From: SVEL01 sp045123575
GTDB lineage: Bacteria; Bacillota; Clostridia; Lachnospirales; Lachnospiraceae
Direction of reading: 5' to 3'
Length of the DNA: 51,173 bases
Assembly: GCA_045123575.1 (NCBI GenBank)
Contig: JBGVKG010000016.1
Location: 1-51,173, forward strand
Of this stretch, positions 6,579 to 14,990 are shown in pieces (the first letter of the stretch is position 1; each line of letters opens with the position of its first letter). A program made the translations under genes and the position numbers. The notes under the pieces were generated by a model. It was not told where the DNA came from. It made no database searches and saw only the letters and a program-made list of their open reading frames with translations.

Positions 6579-9500
6579 ATGTTAGAACTAAAGGGGATTA
6601 AAAAAGTATATCCTGCTGGTAACGGAGTTGTAGAGGCTCTTAAGGGAATTGATTTACAGTTTCGTAAGTCAGAGTTCGTATCTATTTTAGGACCATCAGG
6701 ATGTGGTAAGACTACATTGCTTAATATAGTAGGTGGTCTTGATAAATACACAGAGGGAGACCTTGTTATCAATGGAAGGTCTACTAAGGAATTTAAGGAC
6801 AGAGATTGGGATTCATATCGTAATCATTCAATTGGTTTCGTATTCCAGAGCTACAATCTTATACCTCATCAGACAGTTTTGCAAAATGTAGAGTTAGCAC
6901 TTACATTGTCAGGTGTGTCTAAGTCAGAGAGAAGAGCTAGAGCGAAGAAGGCTTTAGAGGAAGTAGGATTAGGCGATCAGCTTAATAAGAGACCAAATGC
7001 TATGTCAGGTGGACAGATGCAAAGAGTAGCCATAGCTAGAGCGCTTGTTAATAATCCTGATATTATTTTGGCAGATGAGCCTACAGGAGCTTTGGATACT
7101 GAGACAAGTGTACAGGTTATGGAGATACTTAAGAATATCTCTAAGGATCGTCTTATAGTAATGGTTACACATAATCCAGAGTTGGCAGAGCAGTATTCAT
7201 CAAGAATTATCCGTATGCTTGATGGTGTTATAACAAGTGATTCTGAACCACTTTCAGAGGAAGAGATAAAGGCTGAGAGAGAAGCATGTCAGGCACAGAT
7301 AGATGCCAACAAGGGTAAGAAGGTGAAGAAGCCTTCTATGTCGTTTGGTACATCATTTATGTTATCTTTAAAGAACCTTTTTACAAAGAAGGGTCGTACA
7401 ACTCTTACAGCATTTGCTGGTTCTATAGGTATTATAGGTATAGCACTTATACTTGCTATATCACAGGGTATGACTACGTATATTGATGCAGTTCAGGAAA
7501 CTACTCTTGCTTCATATCCATTGACACTTCAGGCTACAACTGTGGAGATGTCAACTCTTATGGAGACATTTATGAATCTTCATTCAGATAATGAGGAGCA
7601 TGACAAGGATGCGGTATATAAGAAGGGTTCTCTTTACAATATGCTCAATGCCTTAAATGATCTTGAGGAGAGAGAAAACGACTTGAAATCATTCAAGAAA
7701 TTCTTAGAGGCAGAAATGAAGAAGGAAGGTTCTGCGCTTTATGAGGCTGTAAATGGTATTCAGTATTCATATAATTTGAATCTTCAGGTATATACTAAAA
7801 ATGTAGATGGAGAGATAATATATTCAGACTTAGAGGATATCATGACAGAGGTTATGATGAAGGCTTTAGATATGGATGAGGCTTTCATGGAATCTATGCA
7901 GAGTATGACATCTATGAGTAGCAGTATGGGTAGTATGTCATCTATGGGTGGTATGAGCGCTATGACTAGATTGTGGCAGGAATTATTGCCAGGTACAAAT
8001 GGTGCACCTGTAAATGACCTTATATTAGAACAGTATGATGTTGTATATGGTTCTTGGCCAAATGATTATAATGAAGTAGTACTTGTGCTCGATGAGAACA
8101 ATGAGTTGGATGATTTGACTCTCTATGCATTAGGTTTGATAGAGGAAAAGGATATAGATGCGTTATGTGATGCACTTAAGAATGGTACAAAGTTAGATAC
8201 AAGTCTTAAGAGCTGGTCATATGAGGAAGTGTGCGACAGAGAGTATAAGGTTATATTGGCAGCAGATTGCTACAAGTATGATGAGGCACAGAATAAATAT
8301 ATCGACTTAAGAAACGAGAAGAATGGTCTAGACATTTTATATAGCAATGCTATGGAACTTAAGGTGACAGGTGTTGTTCGTCCTGCTGAGGATGCAGATG
8401 CTACTCTTATAAGTGGTGGCATAGCATATACAAGCGACCTTACAAAGCATGTTATAGAGAAGGCAGAAGGTTTGGATGTTATAGAGGCACAGAAGAAGAA
8501 TCCAACTGTGGATGTGCTTACAGGACTTCCATTTGAGCCAGAAAGTGATGAAAATGACGATGCTAATGTTGTAACAGATAAGGATGAGAAGAATGCACAG
8601 GCATTCAAGGATTATATAGCGAAGTTAGACGAGGCTGGCAAGGCGCAGGCGTATATTACTATAAAGAGTATACCTTCTGATGAATTTGTTAATGCTCAGG
8701 TAGCACAGGCTATGCAGGGAATGACAGCAGATATTGTTAGACAGCAGTTAATGCAGGCCATAGCAGGTCAGTCAAGCGTGGATGCAGCTACTATTGAAGA
8801 ATACTTCAACTCACTTACAGATGATGAAGTTATGGAAATGATGAAAGAGGCTATAGCTGCACAGATAGTAGAAGGATATGCAGCACAGGTTAAGGCTCAG
8901 ATGGCCAGTGCAAGTGCAGCAGAGTTAGCTATGGGTCTTGCTATGGAGATGGATACTTACACAGTTAAGGAATGCTCAAAGTATTACTTGGCAGTAGCAG
9001 AGTTCTCAACATCAACATACGAGAACAACCTCATCGAAATGGGTTATGTAGATATAGAATCACCAGCAGCTATCAATCTGTATGCATCATCATTTGAGAA
9101 TAAGGATGTTATAGCGGATGCTATTGCAGATTATAATGAAGGCAAGAAGGAAATGGAGCAGATAAAGTACACAGATTACATCGGTATTATGATGTCATCT
9201 ATTACAACTGTAATAGACGCTATCACATATGTGCTTATAGCTTTCGTTTCTATATCACTTATAGTTTCTTCTATTATGATTGGTGTTATCACACTTATAT
9301 CTGTACAGGAGAGAACAAAGGAAATCGGTATCTTACGTGCTATAGGTGCATCAAAGAGAAATGTATCGGGTATGTTTAATGCAGAGACTGTTATAGTTGG
9401 CTTTGCAGCAGGTTTCCTTGGTGTAATGGTTACTTACATTTTATGTATACCTATCAATATCATTTTACATGAGGTGACAGGTATAGCTAACTTAAACGCT

Positions 9501-9626
9501 ATATTGCCAGTTCCAGCAGCTATTATACTGGTGGCAATCAGTGTTGTGCTGACACTTATTTCAGGTATTATACCTTCAAGAAGTGCAGCTAAGAAAGACC
9601 CAGTAGTGGCATTACGTACGGAGTAA
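6579..9626 (+). CDS. MacB-like ABC transporter, fused ATPase and FtsX-type permease
   Basis: The 1015-residue protein joins an ABC ATPase (Walker A GPSGCGKT near residue 39, signature MSGGQMQR, Walker B IILADEP) to an FtsX/MacB-type permease. One membrane segment lies near residue 280 and three are at the C-terminal end (about residues 870-1005). A very large outside domain of nearly 550 residues lies between them. Family members move lipoproteins, peptides or toxins, or transmit force across the membrane. The substrate cannot be told. The outside domain holds a segment rich in Met and Ser (about residues 437-461). GAAAGG precedes ATG 6579. No partner gene is adjacent, so it is probably self-sufficient as a homodimer. 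Confidence 0.85.
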   Translation: MLELKGIKKVYPAGNGVVEALKGIDLQFRKSEFVSILGPSGCGKTTLLNIVGGLDKYTEGDLVINGRSTKEFKDRDWDSYRNHSIGFVFQSYNLIPHQTVLQNVELALTLSGVSKSERRARAKKALEEVGLGDQLNKRPNAMSGGQMQRVAIARALVNNPDIILADEPTGALDTETSVQVMEILKNISKDRLIVMVTHNPELAEQYSSRIIRMLDGVITSDSEPLSEEEIKAEREACQAQIDANKGKKVKKPSMSFGTSFMLSLKNLFTKKGRTTLTAFAGSIGIIGIALILAISQGMTTYIDAVQETTLASYPLTLQATTVEMSTLMETFMNLHSDNEEHDKDAVYKKGSLYNMLNALNDLEERENDLKSFKKFLEAEMKKEGSALYEAVNGIQYSYNLNLQVYTKNVDGEIIYSDLEDIMTEVMMKALDMDEAFMESMQSMTSMSSSMGSMSSMGGMSAMTRLWQELLPGTNGAPVNDLILEQYDVVYGSWPNDYNEVVLVLDENNELDDLTLYALGLIEEKDIDALCDALKNGTKLDTSLKSWSYEEVCDREYKVILAADCYKYDEAQNKYIDLRNEKNGLDILYSNAMELKVTGVVRPAEDADATLISGGIAYTSDLTKHVIEKAEGLDVIEAQKKNPTVDVLTGLPFEPESDENDDANVVTDKDEKNAQAFKDYIAKLDEAGKAQAYITIKSIPSDEFVNAQVAQAMQGMTADIVRQQLMQAIAGQSSVDAATIEEYFNSLTDDEVMEMMKEAIAAQIVEGYAAQVKAQMASASAAELAMGLAMEMDTYTVKECSKYYLAVAEFSTSTYENNLIEMGYVDIESPAAINLYASSFENKDVIADAIADYNEGKKEMEQIKYTDYIGIMMSSITTVIDAITYVLIAFVSISLIVSSIMIGVITLISVQERTKEIGILRAIGASKRNVSGMFNAETVIVGFAAGFLGVMVTYILCIPINIILHEVTGIANLNAILPVPAAIILVAISVVLTLISGIIPSRSAAKKDPVVALRTE

Positions 9627-9647
9627 TAAATTCCTGTTTAACTTATA

Positions 9648-9883
9648 AAGAACTTCGAGTAAAAATACTACAGTTTTATTCTAGGTTACGAGTACTAGAT
9701 TTTCTAAATGCTTTGATAAACACTTTTAAGTAGCACGCAACCGCCGACTACTCACCATCCGTGGCTCGGAGTCGGCTCGCCGGAACCTCATGTTCCGGCG
9801 TTGCTGTTTACAGAACAAATCATTAAGAAAATCTACATACTCTCCACATGAATAAAACTCGTAGCATTCTCACTCGAAGTTCT
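9648..9883. repeat. long imperfect inverted repeat (foldback element) with GC-rich core
   Basis: AAGAACTTCGAGT (from 9648) is matched by ACTCGAAGTTCTG (ending 9883). Similarity between the arms continues inward for about 70 bases, for example TTTTATT/AATAAAA and AGATTTTCT/AGAAAATCT. The core holds two hairpins: CCGACT (9744-9749) with AGTCGG (9770-9775), and CGCCGGAAC (9778-9786) with GTTCCGGCG (9792-9800). The core is much richer in GC than its surroundings. No ORF is evident. It fills most of the 301 bases between the ABC gene and the hydrolase, and looks like a MITE-like element or a structured RNA. Confidence 0.65.
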
Positions 9884-9927
9884 GTTTACATATTTTATAA
9901 GATAGCATTTATGGATGGTGAAATGGA

Positions 9928-10383
9928 ATGAAAATATTGTTGGTAATCGACTTACAGAAGGAATTATCGGATGAAAAAAACTATATAAAAATTCTTCAGT
10001 ATATAAAAGAAAATAGGGATGACTATGACAAGGTAATCGGAACTATTTTTGTGAATAATAAGTATAGTCGCTTTGTTGAAGAGCTTTGCTTTAAAAGATG
10101 TATGGATGCGGATGATAGTAGTATAGAGTATAATGCAGACGTTATAATAAAAAAAAGTACATATGGAGTAGATCTTGATGCCTATGTAAGTAAGGAAAAT
10201 GATGTTATATACATAATAGGCTGTGATTCGGATGCTTGTATTATGGCAACAGCATTTTTGCTTTTTGATAAGGGTTATGATTTTATTATTAAGTCAGAAT
10301 TTATATATACTACAGCAAATAAATTTAAAAATGAACAGATAATAGAAATACTCAAAAGAAATTTTGGAAAAAGAATTGAATAG
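9928..10383 (+). CDS. isochorismatase-like cysteine hydrolase
   Basis: At 151 residues this is a short member of the isochorismatase/nicotinamidase superfamily. The catalytic set is visible: Asp8 in VIDLQKE, Lys76 in IIKKST, and Cys104 in GCDSDACIMATA, which corresponds to the usual GxxTDxCVxxTA motif. The family hydrolyses amides or enol ethers such as nicotinamide, N-carbamoyl compounds or isochorismate. The substrate is not predictable from the residues I can see. It has no operon partner; a terminator follows. The start codon lies after a weak SD (GGTGAAATGGA). Confidence 0.8.
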   Translation: MKILLVIDLQKELSDEKNYIKILQYIKENRDDYDKVIGTIFVNNKYSRFVEELCFKRCMDADDSSIEYNADVIIKKSTYGVDLDAYVSKENDVIYIIGCDSDACIMATAFLLFDKGYDFIIKSEFIYTTANKFKNEQIIEILKRNFGKRIE

Positions 10384-10401
10384 GATGTATATAATTTCAA
10401 A

Positions 10402-10456
10402 TAACCAGCCAAGCTCCTTATTATAGATATGGGGAGTTTGGCTGGTTTGGCTTTTT
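10402..10456. terminator. bidirectional terminator
   Basis: AACCAGCCAAGCTCC (10403-10417) pairs with GGGGAGTTTGGCTGGTT near 10431-10447, with a T run at 10452-10456. It lies between convergent genes, so it may serve both. Confidence 0.85.
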
Positions 10457-10472
10457 AAGATTAGGATTATTA

Positions 10473-12569
10473 TTATTTTATATAATCCGGGTTAATACCA
10501 TTGGCAGCATTAATAAGATCGCCTATTTCTCCTTTATAGTTGGTAGTTTCTTCAAGTTTAGGTGGTGGATTCTTAACAACGTTTGTTAAGAAATCTATAA
10601 TAATGTCTGCTATGACTTCATTGAAGATTGGAAAACCATTTATTTCTATTTTTTCAAGAGAAACCTTGATGTTTTCGCTGAAAAAATAATTTGGAAAAAT
10701 AGTATCACCATATTTAGTTTGAAGAACTGTATATTCTGCTCTCAGTTTTTGAATGAAAGCCTCGGTATGCTTGAAATAATCCGTTTTATTTTGGAAAATT
10801 TCTTCTGGGCTGCGCAATGTTGGAACGGAGAATCTTAAGCAGGTAGTAATTGTATCAACATCAAAGCACACGGTAAGCATATCCTGTTTTGGATTGCCAA
10901 ATGAACGTGGTGTTTCTCTATATACTAAGCTATAATAGATGTAGGAGTTTTTTGTTTCAGGCGAACAATAATGCTTCAATACGTTGTGTATTCGTTGGTA
11001 CAGGTACATATCGTGTATATCTGGAATAGCTGTTTTGCATTTCTTTAATTCATCAGCATCTTCTATAACTTTATTTATTGGTGGGTAAATATGTTGCTTA
11101 AGCAAATCTTCATATACTTCCGCACCTTGACCATTTTCAATCATACTAGAATATTTCTGCTTTATGGAAGTATCGGTCATAGCTGAAGTGGTGTTCGAAA
11201 GAGGTAAAGTCTCCTTGTTATTAGTCTCACTATTATCCGTTGAAAAATTAAGTTCTTCACTTAAACTGATTACCTTTACAAGTTTAATAAAACTAGCTCT
11301 TTTAGAATAATTGTTATTGCATGCGTTATTGATAAATGTTTCAATATACTTTAAAAACGGATGTACTATGTCATAAAAGGTTAGTGTGTTTTGTATTTCA
11401 ATGTTAGGCATACCTATGGATAAAAGTGCATTTATCAGTTCTTCGCCACGGGTGGTTTTACTAGTTTGATGTAGCTTTAATTCAAAAAGCTTTTCAATAT
11501 GATATTCTGAAATATCATCTACGATAAAGTTATACACGGTTTCATAACGTAACTGAATGCAGGCCAACGCTACAAAAAGTTTTCGAATCAAAACAGCATC
11601 ATCCAAAGAGACATCATTAAAGATGCCTTTTTTTTCTGCAACTTTTATAGTTAGTAGAATTGAATTAGCCAATCTCTTAATTGTTCTAGGGTTAGTATTT
11701 GCAGTTTTTCGAATTAAAGTTATGTATTCATGAGCGTTGTTCTTTTCATCCTTTAAGAATGGTAATAAACGCTCCATCATATTATCCAGCTTGTAATATG
11801 CTACAGGCATCTTAAATGGAAGCTGAATCATCTTGTCAAAAAAGCTCTGTGCTTTTTCATCAGACATATCATGCCCATATTTTTCACGTATACCTTGGAA
11901 TACTACAGAGGTATCAATGGCCATAACGAATATACAACCATCGCAATCCATAAAGAGTTTTAAAATCTCTAAAAGCTCTACAGCTCGAACAGGTTGTAGG
12001 CGGTCCAAGTCATCGATGAAGACAATTACTCTTTTTGAGCCCTGGTCAGTGACCTCTGTTATAAGGTCCTGGAATGTATCTTTTAATGTGCTTATTTCGT
12101 CGATTAAATCAAGCTGTGCCTTTGTCAGCATCCCATTGATAGCATCGCTAATATCTGAACCAACAAATTGTTTTGTAACGCCTAAAGTAACTGATTGAAT
12201 AAATGGTAAAAGCTTATTGGTGAGTTTCTTCTTTTTATCGTCTTTGTCAGATAAACGATTAGACAATTCGCTTATTAAATGCTGTAAAAAAGTAACGGTT
12301 AGTTGCTCGTCCATATTGAATTGCGAAAACTGCCATGTATTAAACCATACATCTATGATATCTGTGGTTTCCTTCAAATAGGTTCTTGCCATGTTCATCA
12401 TACTTGTTTTACCGCATCCCCAATCACCTTGTATAGCGATTGTCATAGGGGTATCGCATTCCTTTATGAATTCTGTAAGACCTGAAATATATGGTTTGAG
12501 CTGAAATTCATCGTTTTCAAAAGAGTCAATAGGTTTGTCTGTTTTTGTATATTTCTTCTCGTCTTGCAT
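10473..12569 (-). CDS. KAP family P-loop NTPase
   Basis: The 698-residue protein has the KAP NTPase signature: an N-terminal Walker A GDWGCGKTS (residues 48-56), then a Walker B strand VIVFIDDLDRL (near residue 183) with the doubled acidic pair and LDR that typify this family. AVELLEILKLF and IFVMAID follow. The C-terminal 350 residues are not recognised. KAP NTPases are known from plasmids, phages and defence islands, often as membrane-associated signalling or immunity ATPases. I see no confident membrane span here. It is read away from the CbbX-like ATPase gene. The start ATG at 12569 has a GGAGAAAAATGCA-type context on the minus strand (CTCC at 12575-12578). Confidence 0.85.
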   Translation of the reverse strand: MQDEKKYTKTDKPIDSFENDEFQLKPYISGLTEFIKECDTPMTIAIQGDWGCGKTSMMNMARTYLKETTDIIDVWFNTWQFSQFNMDEQLTVTFLQHLISELSNRLSDKDDKKKKLTNKLLPFIQSVTLGVTKQFVGSDISDAINGMLTKAQLDLIDEISTLKDTFQDLITEVTDQGSKRVIVFIDDLDRLQPVRAVELLEILKLFMDCDGCIFVMAIDTSVVFQGIREKYGHDMSDEKAQSFFDKMIQLPFKMPVAYYKLDNMMERLLPFLKDEKNNAHEYITLIRKTANTNPRTIKRLANSILLTIKVAEKKGIFNDVSLDDAVLIRKLFVALACIQLRYETVYNFIVDDISEYHIEKLFELKLHQTSKTTRGEELINALLSIGMPNIEIQNTLTFYDIVHPFLKYIETFINNACNNNYSKRASFIKLVKVISLSEELNFSTDNSETNNKETLPLSNTTSAMTDTSIKQKYSSMIENGQGAEVYEDLLKQHIYPPINKVIEDADELKKCKTAIPDIHDMYLYQRIHNVLKHYCSPETKNSYIYYSLVYRETPRSFGNPKQDMLTVCFDVDTITTCLRFSVPTLRSPEEIFQNKTDYFKHTEAFIQKLRAEYTVLQTKYGDTIFPNYFFSENIKVSLEKIEINGFPIFNEVIADIIIDFLTNVVKNPPPKLEETTNYKGEIGDLINAANGINPDYIK

Positions 12570-12667
12570 TTTTCTCCTCCGCGTATATTATTTAGTTTCA
12601 ATTACGTTACAAAAACTGCTTATATTTTAACATAAATATAGACAAATTGCTATTACAACAGTCTAAG

Positions 12668-12916
12668 TTAAAATAGTTTACTAATAATAAAAAGTATTAT
12701 CATACCGACAATTAGTATCCATCCTATGCCTGAGTCTGACTGGTTACGTTTAAAGTTCTGGTTTTGTCGCTGTATTTCACGGTTTCCAGAGTTCATTGGT
12801 CTATGTCCACATCTGTTACAACCGTCATCACTGTTACAAAAGGTTTTTTTCCAACTGTTATTTGCTCGCCTTTCATAATCACATGTATGCCTCCAAGGGC
12901 ATCCTTTTCCTAACAT
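12668..12916 (-). CDS. small Cys-rich protein with C-terminal membrane anchor
   Basis: The 82-residue protein starts at the ATG complementary to 12914-12916, which has GGAGGAA about eight bases upstream; an earlier in-frame ATG at 12943 lacks an SD. Five cysteines (C6, C12, C27, C33, C36) with nearby His residues (H10, H38) suggest a zinc or other metal site. A basic, Gln/Asn-rich linker follows, and a single hydrophobic helix (about residues 62-80) ends the protein, so it should be tail-anchored in the membrane. The KAP NTPase gene lies 98 bases downstream on the same strand and may be co-transcribed. No family is recognised. Confidence 0.7.
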   Translation of the reverse strand: MLGKGCPWRHTCDYERRANNSWKKTFCNSDDGCNRCGHRPMNSGNREIQRQNQNFKRNQSDSGIGWILIVGMIILFIISKLF

Positions 12917-13006
12917 AAAAATTCCTCCTTTATATATGTACAAACAAGATGTACATACTTGTTATTTGTAATGTGAAAATATATTAAAGCATTTAGAAAA
13001 AAATAG

Positions 13007-13022
13007 ATGGACAAATATGTCC
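13007..13022. promoter_or_regulatory. palindromic operator candidate
   Basis: TGGACAAATATGTCCA is a 16-base palindrome with a single mismatched central pair. It lies in the divergent region between the Cys-rich protein gene and the CbbX-like gene, so one bound dimer could control both. Confidence 0.45.
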
Positions 13023-13086
13023 AACCTTATTTTTTTATATGTGATATTCTGCATTAAAAGAAAGGAGTATATTGTTGGAATAGAGC

Positions 13087-14910
13087 TTGAGATTACGATA
13101 TCGTGGTGGTAGCTATACAATTAGGGATGCATGGATGGTTAGTGATGAGGAGGAAAAGCATAGTGTACTAGATTTTTTTACTGAGTGTATATATGACGAA
13201 AAGTATTGGTTGAATGACAAAAGTTTAATGGAGGAAATAGAGATGAGATTATTTAGAGATAAATTGCAACAACTTGTACCTATTATTGAAAAGAAAAATA
13301 ATGTAGATAATGAAGGAAACGTAACTAAGTACGCCTATACAGATGGCATTTGGGATAAAAAATTTTATAGTATACCTTATTTAAAGGATATAGAGCGATT
13401 ATATGAGAGCAATTGGAGTATAGAAGGTAAAAGAATATTTTTAATTACAGAAAATGTAAAAGTAGCAATGAAAGTGGCTTTGGGAATATTGCAATATCCA
13501 TTTTCTAAGGCTATTGATGATATGGAAGAGGAAAATGGAAGAGTAATTGGTGAAAATCAGTGTTTGGATGATAAAAGTACGGATGAAAGAAACTTGAAAT
13601 TGCGTCTAATCTCTACAAAGATTCGTTTTATGCATGAATTGGAGGATGCGATTGGTTCTGTAGAATCTGAAGATAACGTCTTTTTTATGAATGTGAGAAG
13701 AAATATAGACAGGGAAAATATAATGGATCTGATTAAGGGATGTATTGCATCTGTGCAGTTTGTCGTGATTTCACCAGAATTCATCGAAGAACCATGGGTA
13801 ATGGAATTGATGATGGATAGAGAATGCGAAATTATTAAAATTCCTACAGTGCACAGAAGATATTATGTGGACATTATATCCAATTTGCTTAATGGAGAAA
13901 GTTATAGGCTTGAGGAAGGATTATCGTTGGAGAGAATATTAATTAATATGCAAAAAAAGCATGGAACTAATTTTGGTGAAGAGCATATGGCATGGATATT
14001 GGATCAGGCGGTAAAATGCGCTAGTATGGATAAACGATATGTTTTGAAAACCGAGGATTTTATATTTAATAAATCAGACATTACATCATCAATGCGTATG
14101 ATGGAAAGGATGATAGGCTTAAAAAATGTTAAGAATGTTATGCTTGAATATGCAGCGCTTAGACAAGAGCAGATACGAAATAATAGATTAGTCAATATGT
14201 GTACAAGTGTCATATTTATCGGAAATCCAGGAATTGGAAAAAAAGAATGCGCAAAAGTATTTGCTCAAATCATGGCGGAATATGGTCAGAATACCGGTGG
14301 CTTTGTGTTGGCAGGAAAGACAGACATTATTGGGTGCTATCTAGGTCATACGGCGCTTAAAGTCGAAGAATTGTTTGAGCAATCTAGGGATGGCGTGTTA
14401 TTTGTGGATGAGGCAGGTTTTTTTGTGAGTGATGACCGTAAAGAATTTGTACAGGAAGCTATAAAGGAATTTGTCAGATGTATGGAGCAGTATAGAAGTG
14501 TTACAGTTATATTTGCGTTATATCCGTATGAAGTAGAGAAATGGATGCAATTAGATAAGGGATTGTCATCATGTATAAGCAGAATAGTAGAATTTCAAGA
14601 TTATTCGGAAGATGAGATGGTTAGGATAGCAAAACTAATATGTGAAGAACAAGGCTATAATATGGGTTCAAATGTAGAAGCAATAATAAAAAAATATATT
14701 TTGGATCAAAAACGATACTTAAAAGATAAGTTTGCTAATGTAAGAGAGATACAAAAACTTGTTGAATTTGCGATTATTTCAAAAAGTTTAAATTCTTTTA
14801 AAGACGAGACAGAAAATTATATATTGGAAGAACAGAATGCTATACTTGAAAAGGAAGATTTTGAGAGTGCGGTTTATAGGTTACAGGGTGAACATGAAGA
14901 ACAAAGATAA
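13087..14910 (+). CDS. CbbX/SpoVK-like AAA protein with altered Walker A
   Basis: The C-terminal half follows the CbbX/SpoVK AAA pattern. It has GNPGIGKKE (residues 379-387) at Walker A, VLFVDEAG at Walker B (D441, E442), ALYPYEVEKWM where the family has a GYP(D/E)EM stretch, and a final lid region. The N-terminal half looks like a preceding degenerate AAA/lid unit, ending in a family-like stretch near LDQAVKCASMDKRYVL. Two departures stand out. The Ser/Thr of GK(S/T) is Lys, and the NPGLRSR arginine-finger motif reads DKGLSSCISR. It may therefore be a weak or inactive ATPase. The start is uncertain: TTG 13087 is about 20 bases from the AAAGGAG at 13061-13067, and an in-frame TAG lies at 13081-13083. 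ATG 13135 is an alternative. Confidence 0.75.
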   Translation: MRLRYRGGSYTIRDAWMVSDEEEKHSVLDFFTECIYDEKYWLNDKSLMEEIEMRLFRDKLQQLVPIIEKKNNVDNEGNVTKYAYTDGIWDKKFYSIPYLKDIERLYESNWSIEGKRIFLITENVKVAMKVALGILQYPFSKAIDDMEEENGRVIGENQCLDDKSTDERNLKLRLISTKIRFMHELEDAIGSVESEDNVFFMNVRRNIDRENIMDLIKGCIASVQFVVISPEFIEEPWVMELMMDRECEIIKIPTVHRRYYVDIISNLLNGESYRLEEGLSLERILINMQKKHGTNFGEEHMAWILDQAVKCASMDKRYVLKTEDFIFNKSDITSSMRMMERMIGLKNVKNVMLEYAALRQEQIRNNRLVNMCTSVIFIGNPGIGKKECAKVFAQIMAEYGQNTGGFVLAGKTDIIGCYLGHTALKVEELFEQSRDGVLFVDEAGFFVSDDRKEFVQEAIKEFVRCMEQYRSVTVIFALYPYEVEKWMQLDKGLSSCISRIVEFQDYSEDEMVRIAKLICEEQGYNMGSNVEAIIKKYILDQKRYLKDKFANVREIQKLVEFAIISKSLNSFKDETENYILEEQNAILEKEDFESAVYRLQGEHEEQR

Positions 14911-14954
14911 TCAAAGGGGGCTACTGATGAAGAAGAGATGATGTAAACAAAGAA

Positions 14955-14985
14955 ACAGCTCGGAAATTATATATTTCCGGGCTGT
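14955..14985 (-). terminator. terminator of the WYL gene
   Basis: ACAGCTCGGAAAT (14955-14967) pairs with ATTTCCGGGCTGT (14973-14985) with one wobble. On the minus strand it is followed by TTTCTTTG. Confidence 0.7.
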
Positions 14986-14990
14986 AGGAC

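Noticed and set aside
8270..8608. 112-codon minus-strand ORF within the ABC transporter gene
   Set aside because: Shadow of the well-supported plus-strand frame with no SD or promoter.
9648..9883. Foldback as a simple terminator of the ABC transporter gene
   Set aside because: It is far too long, has paired AT arms outside a GC core, and lacks a T tract at the end of a single stem.
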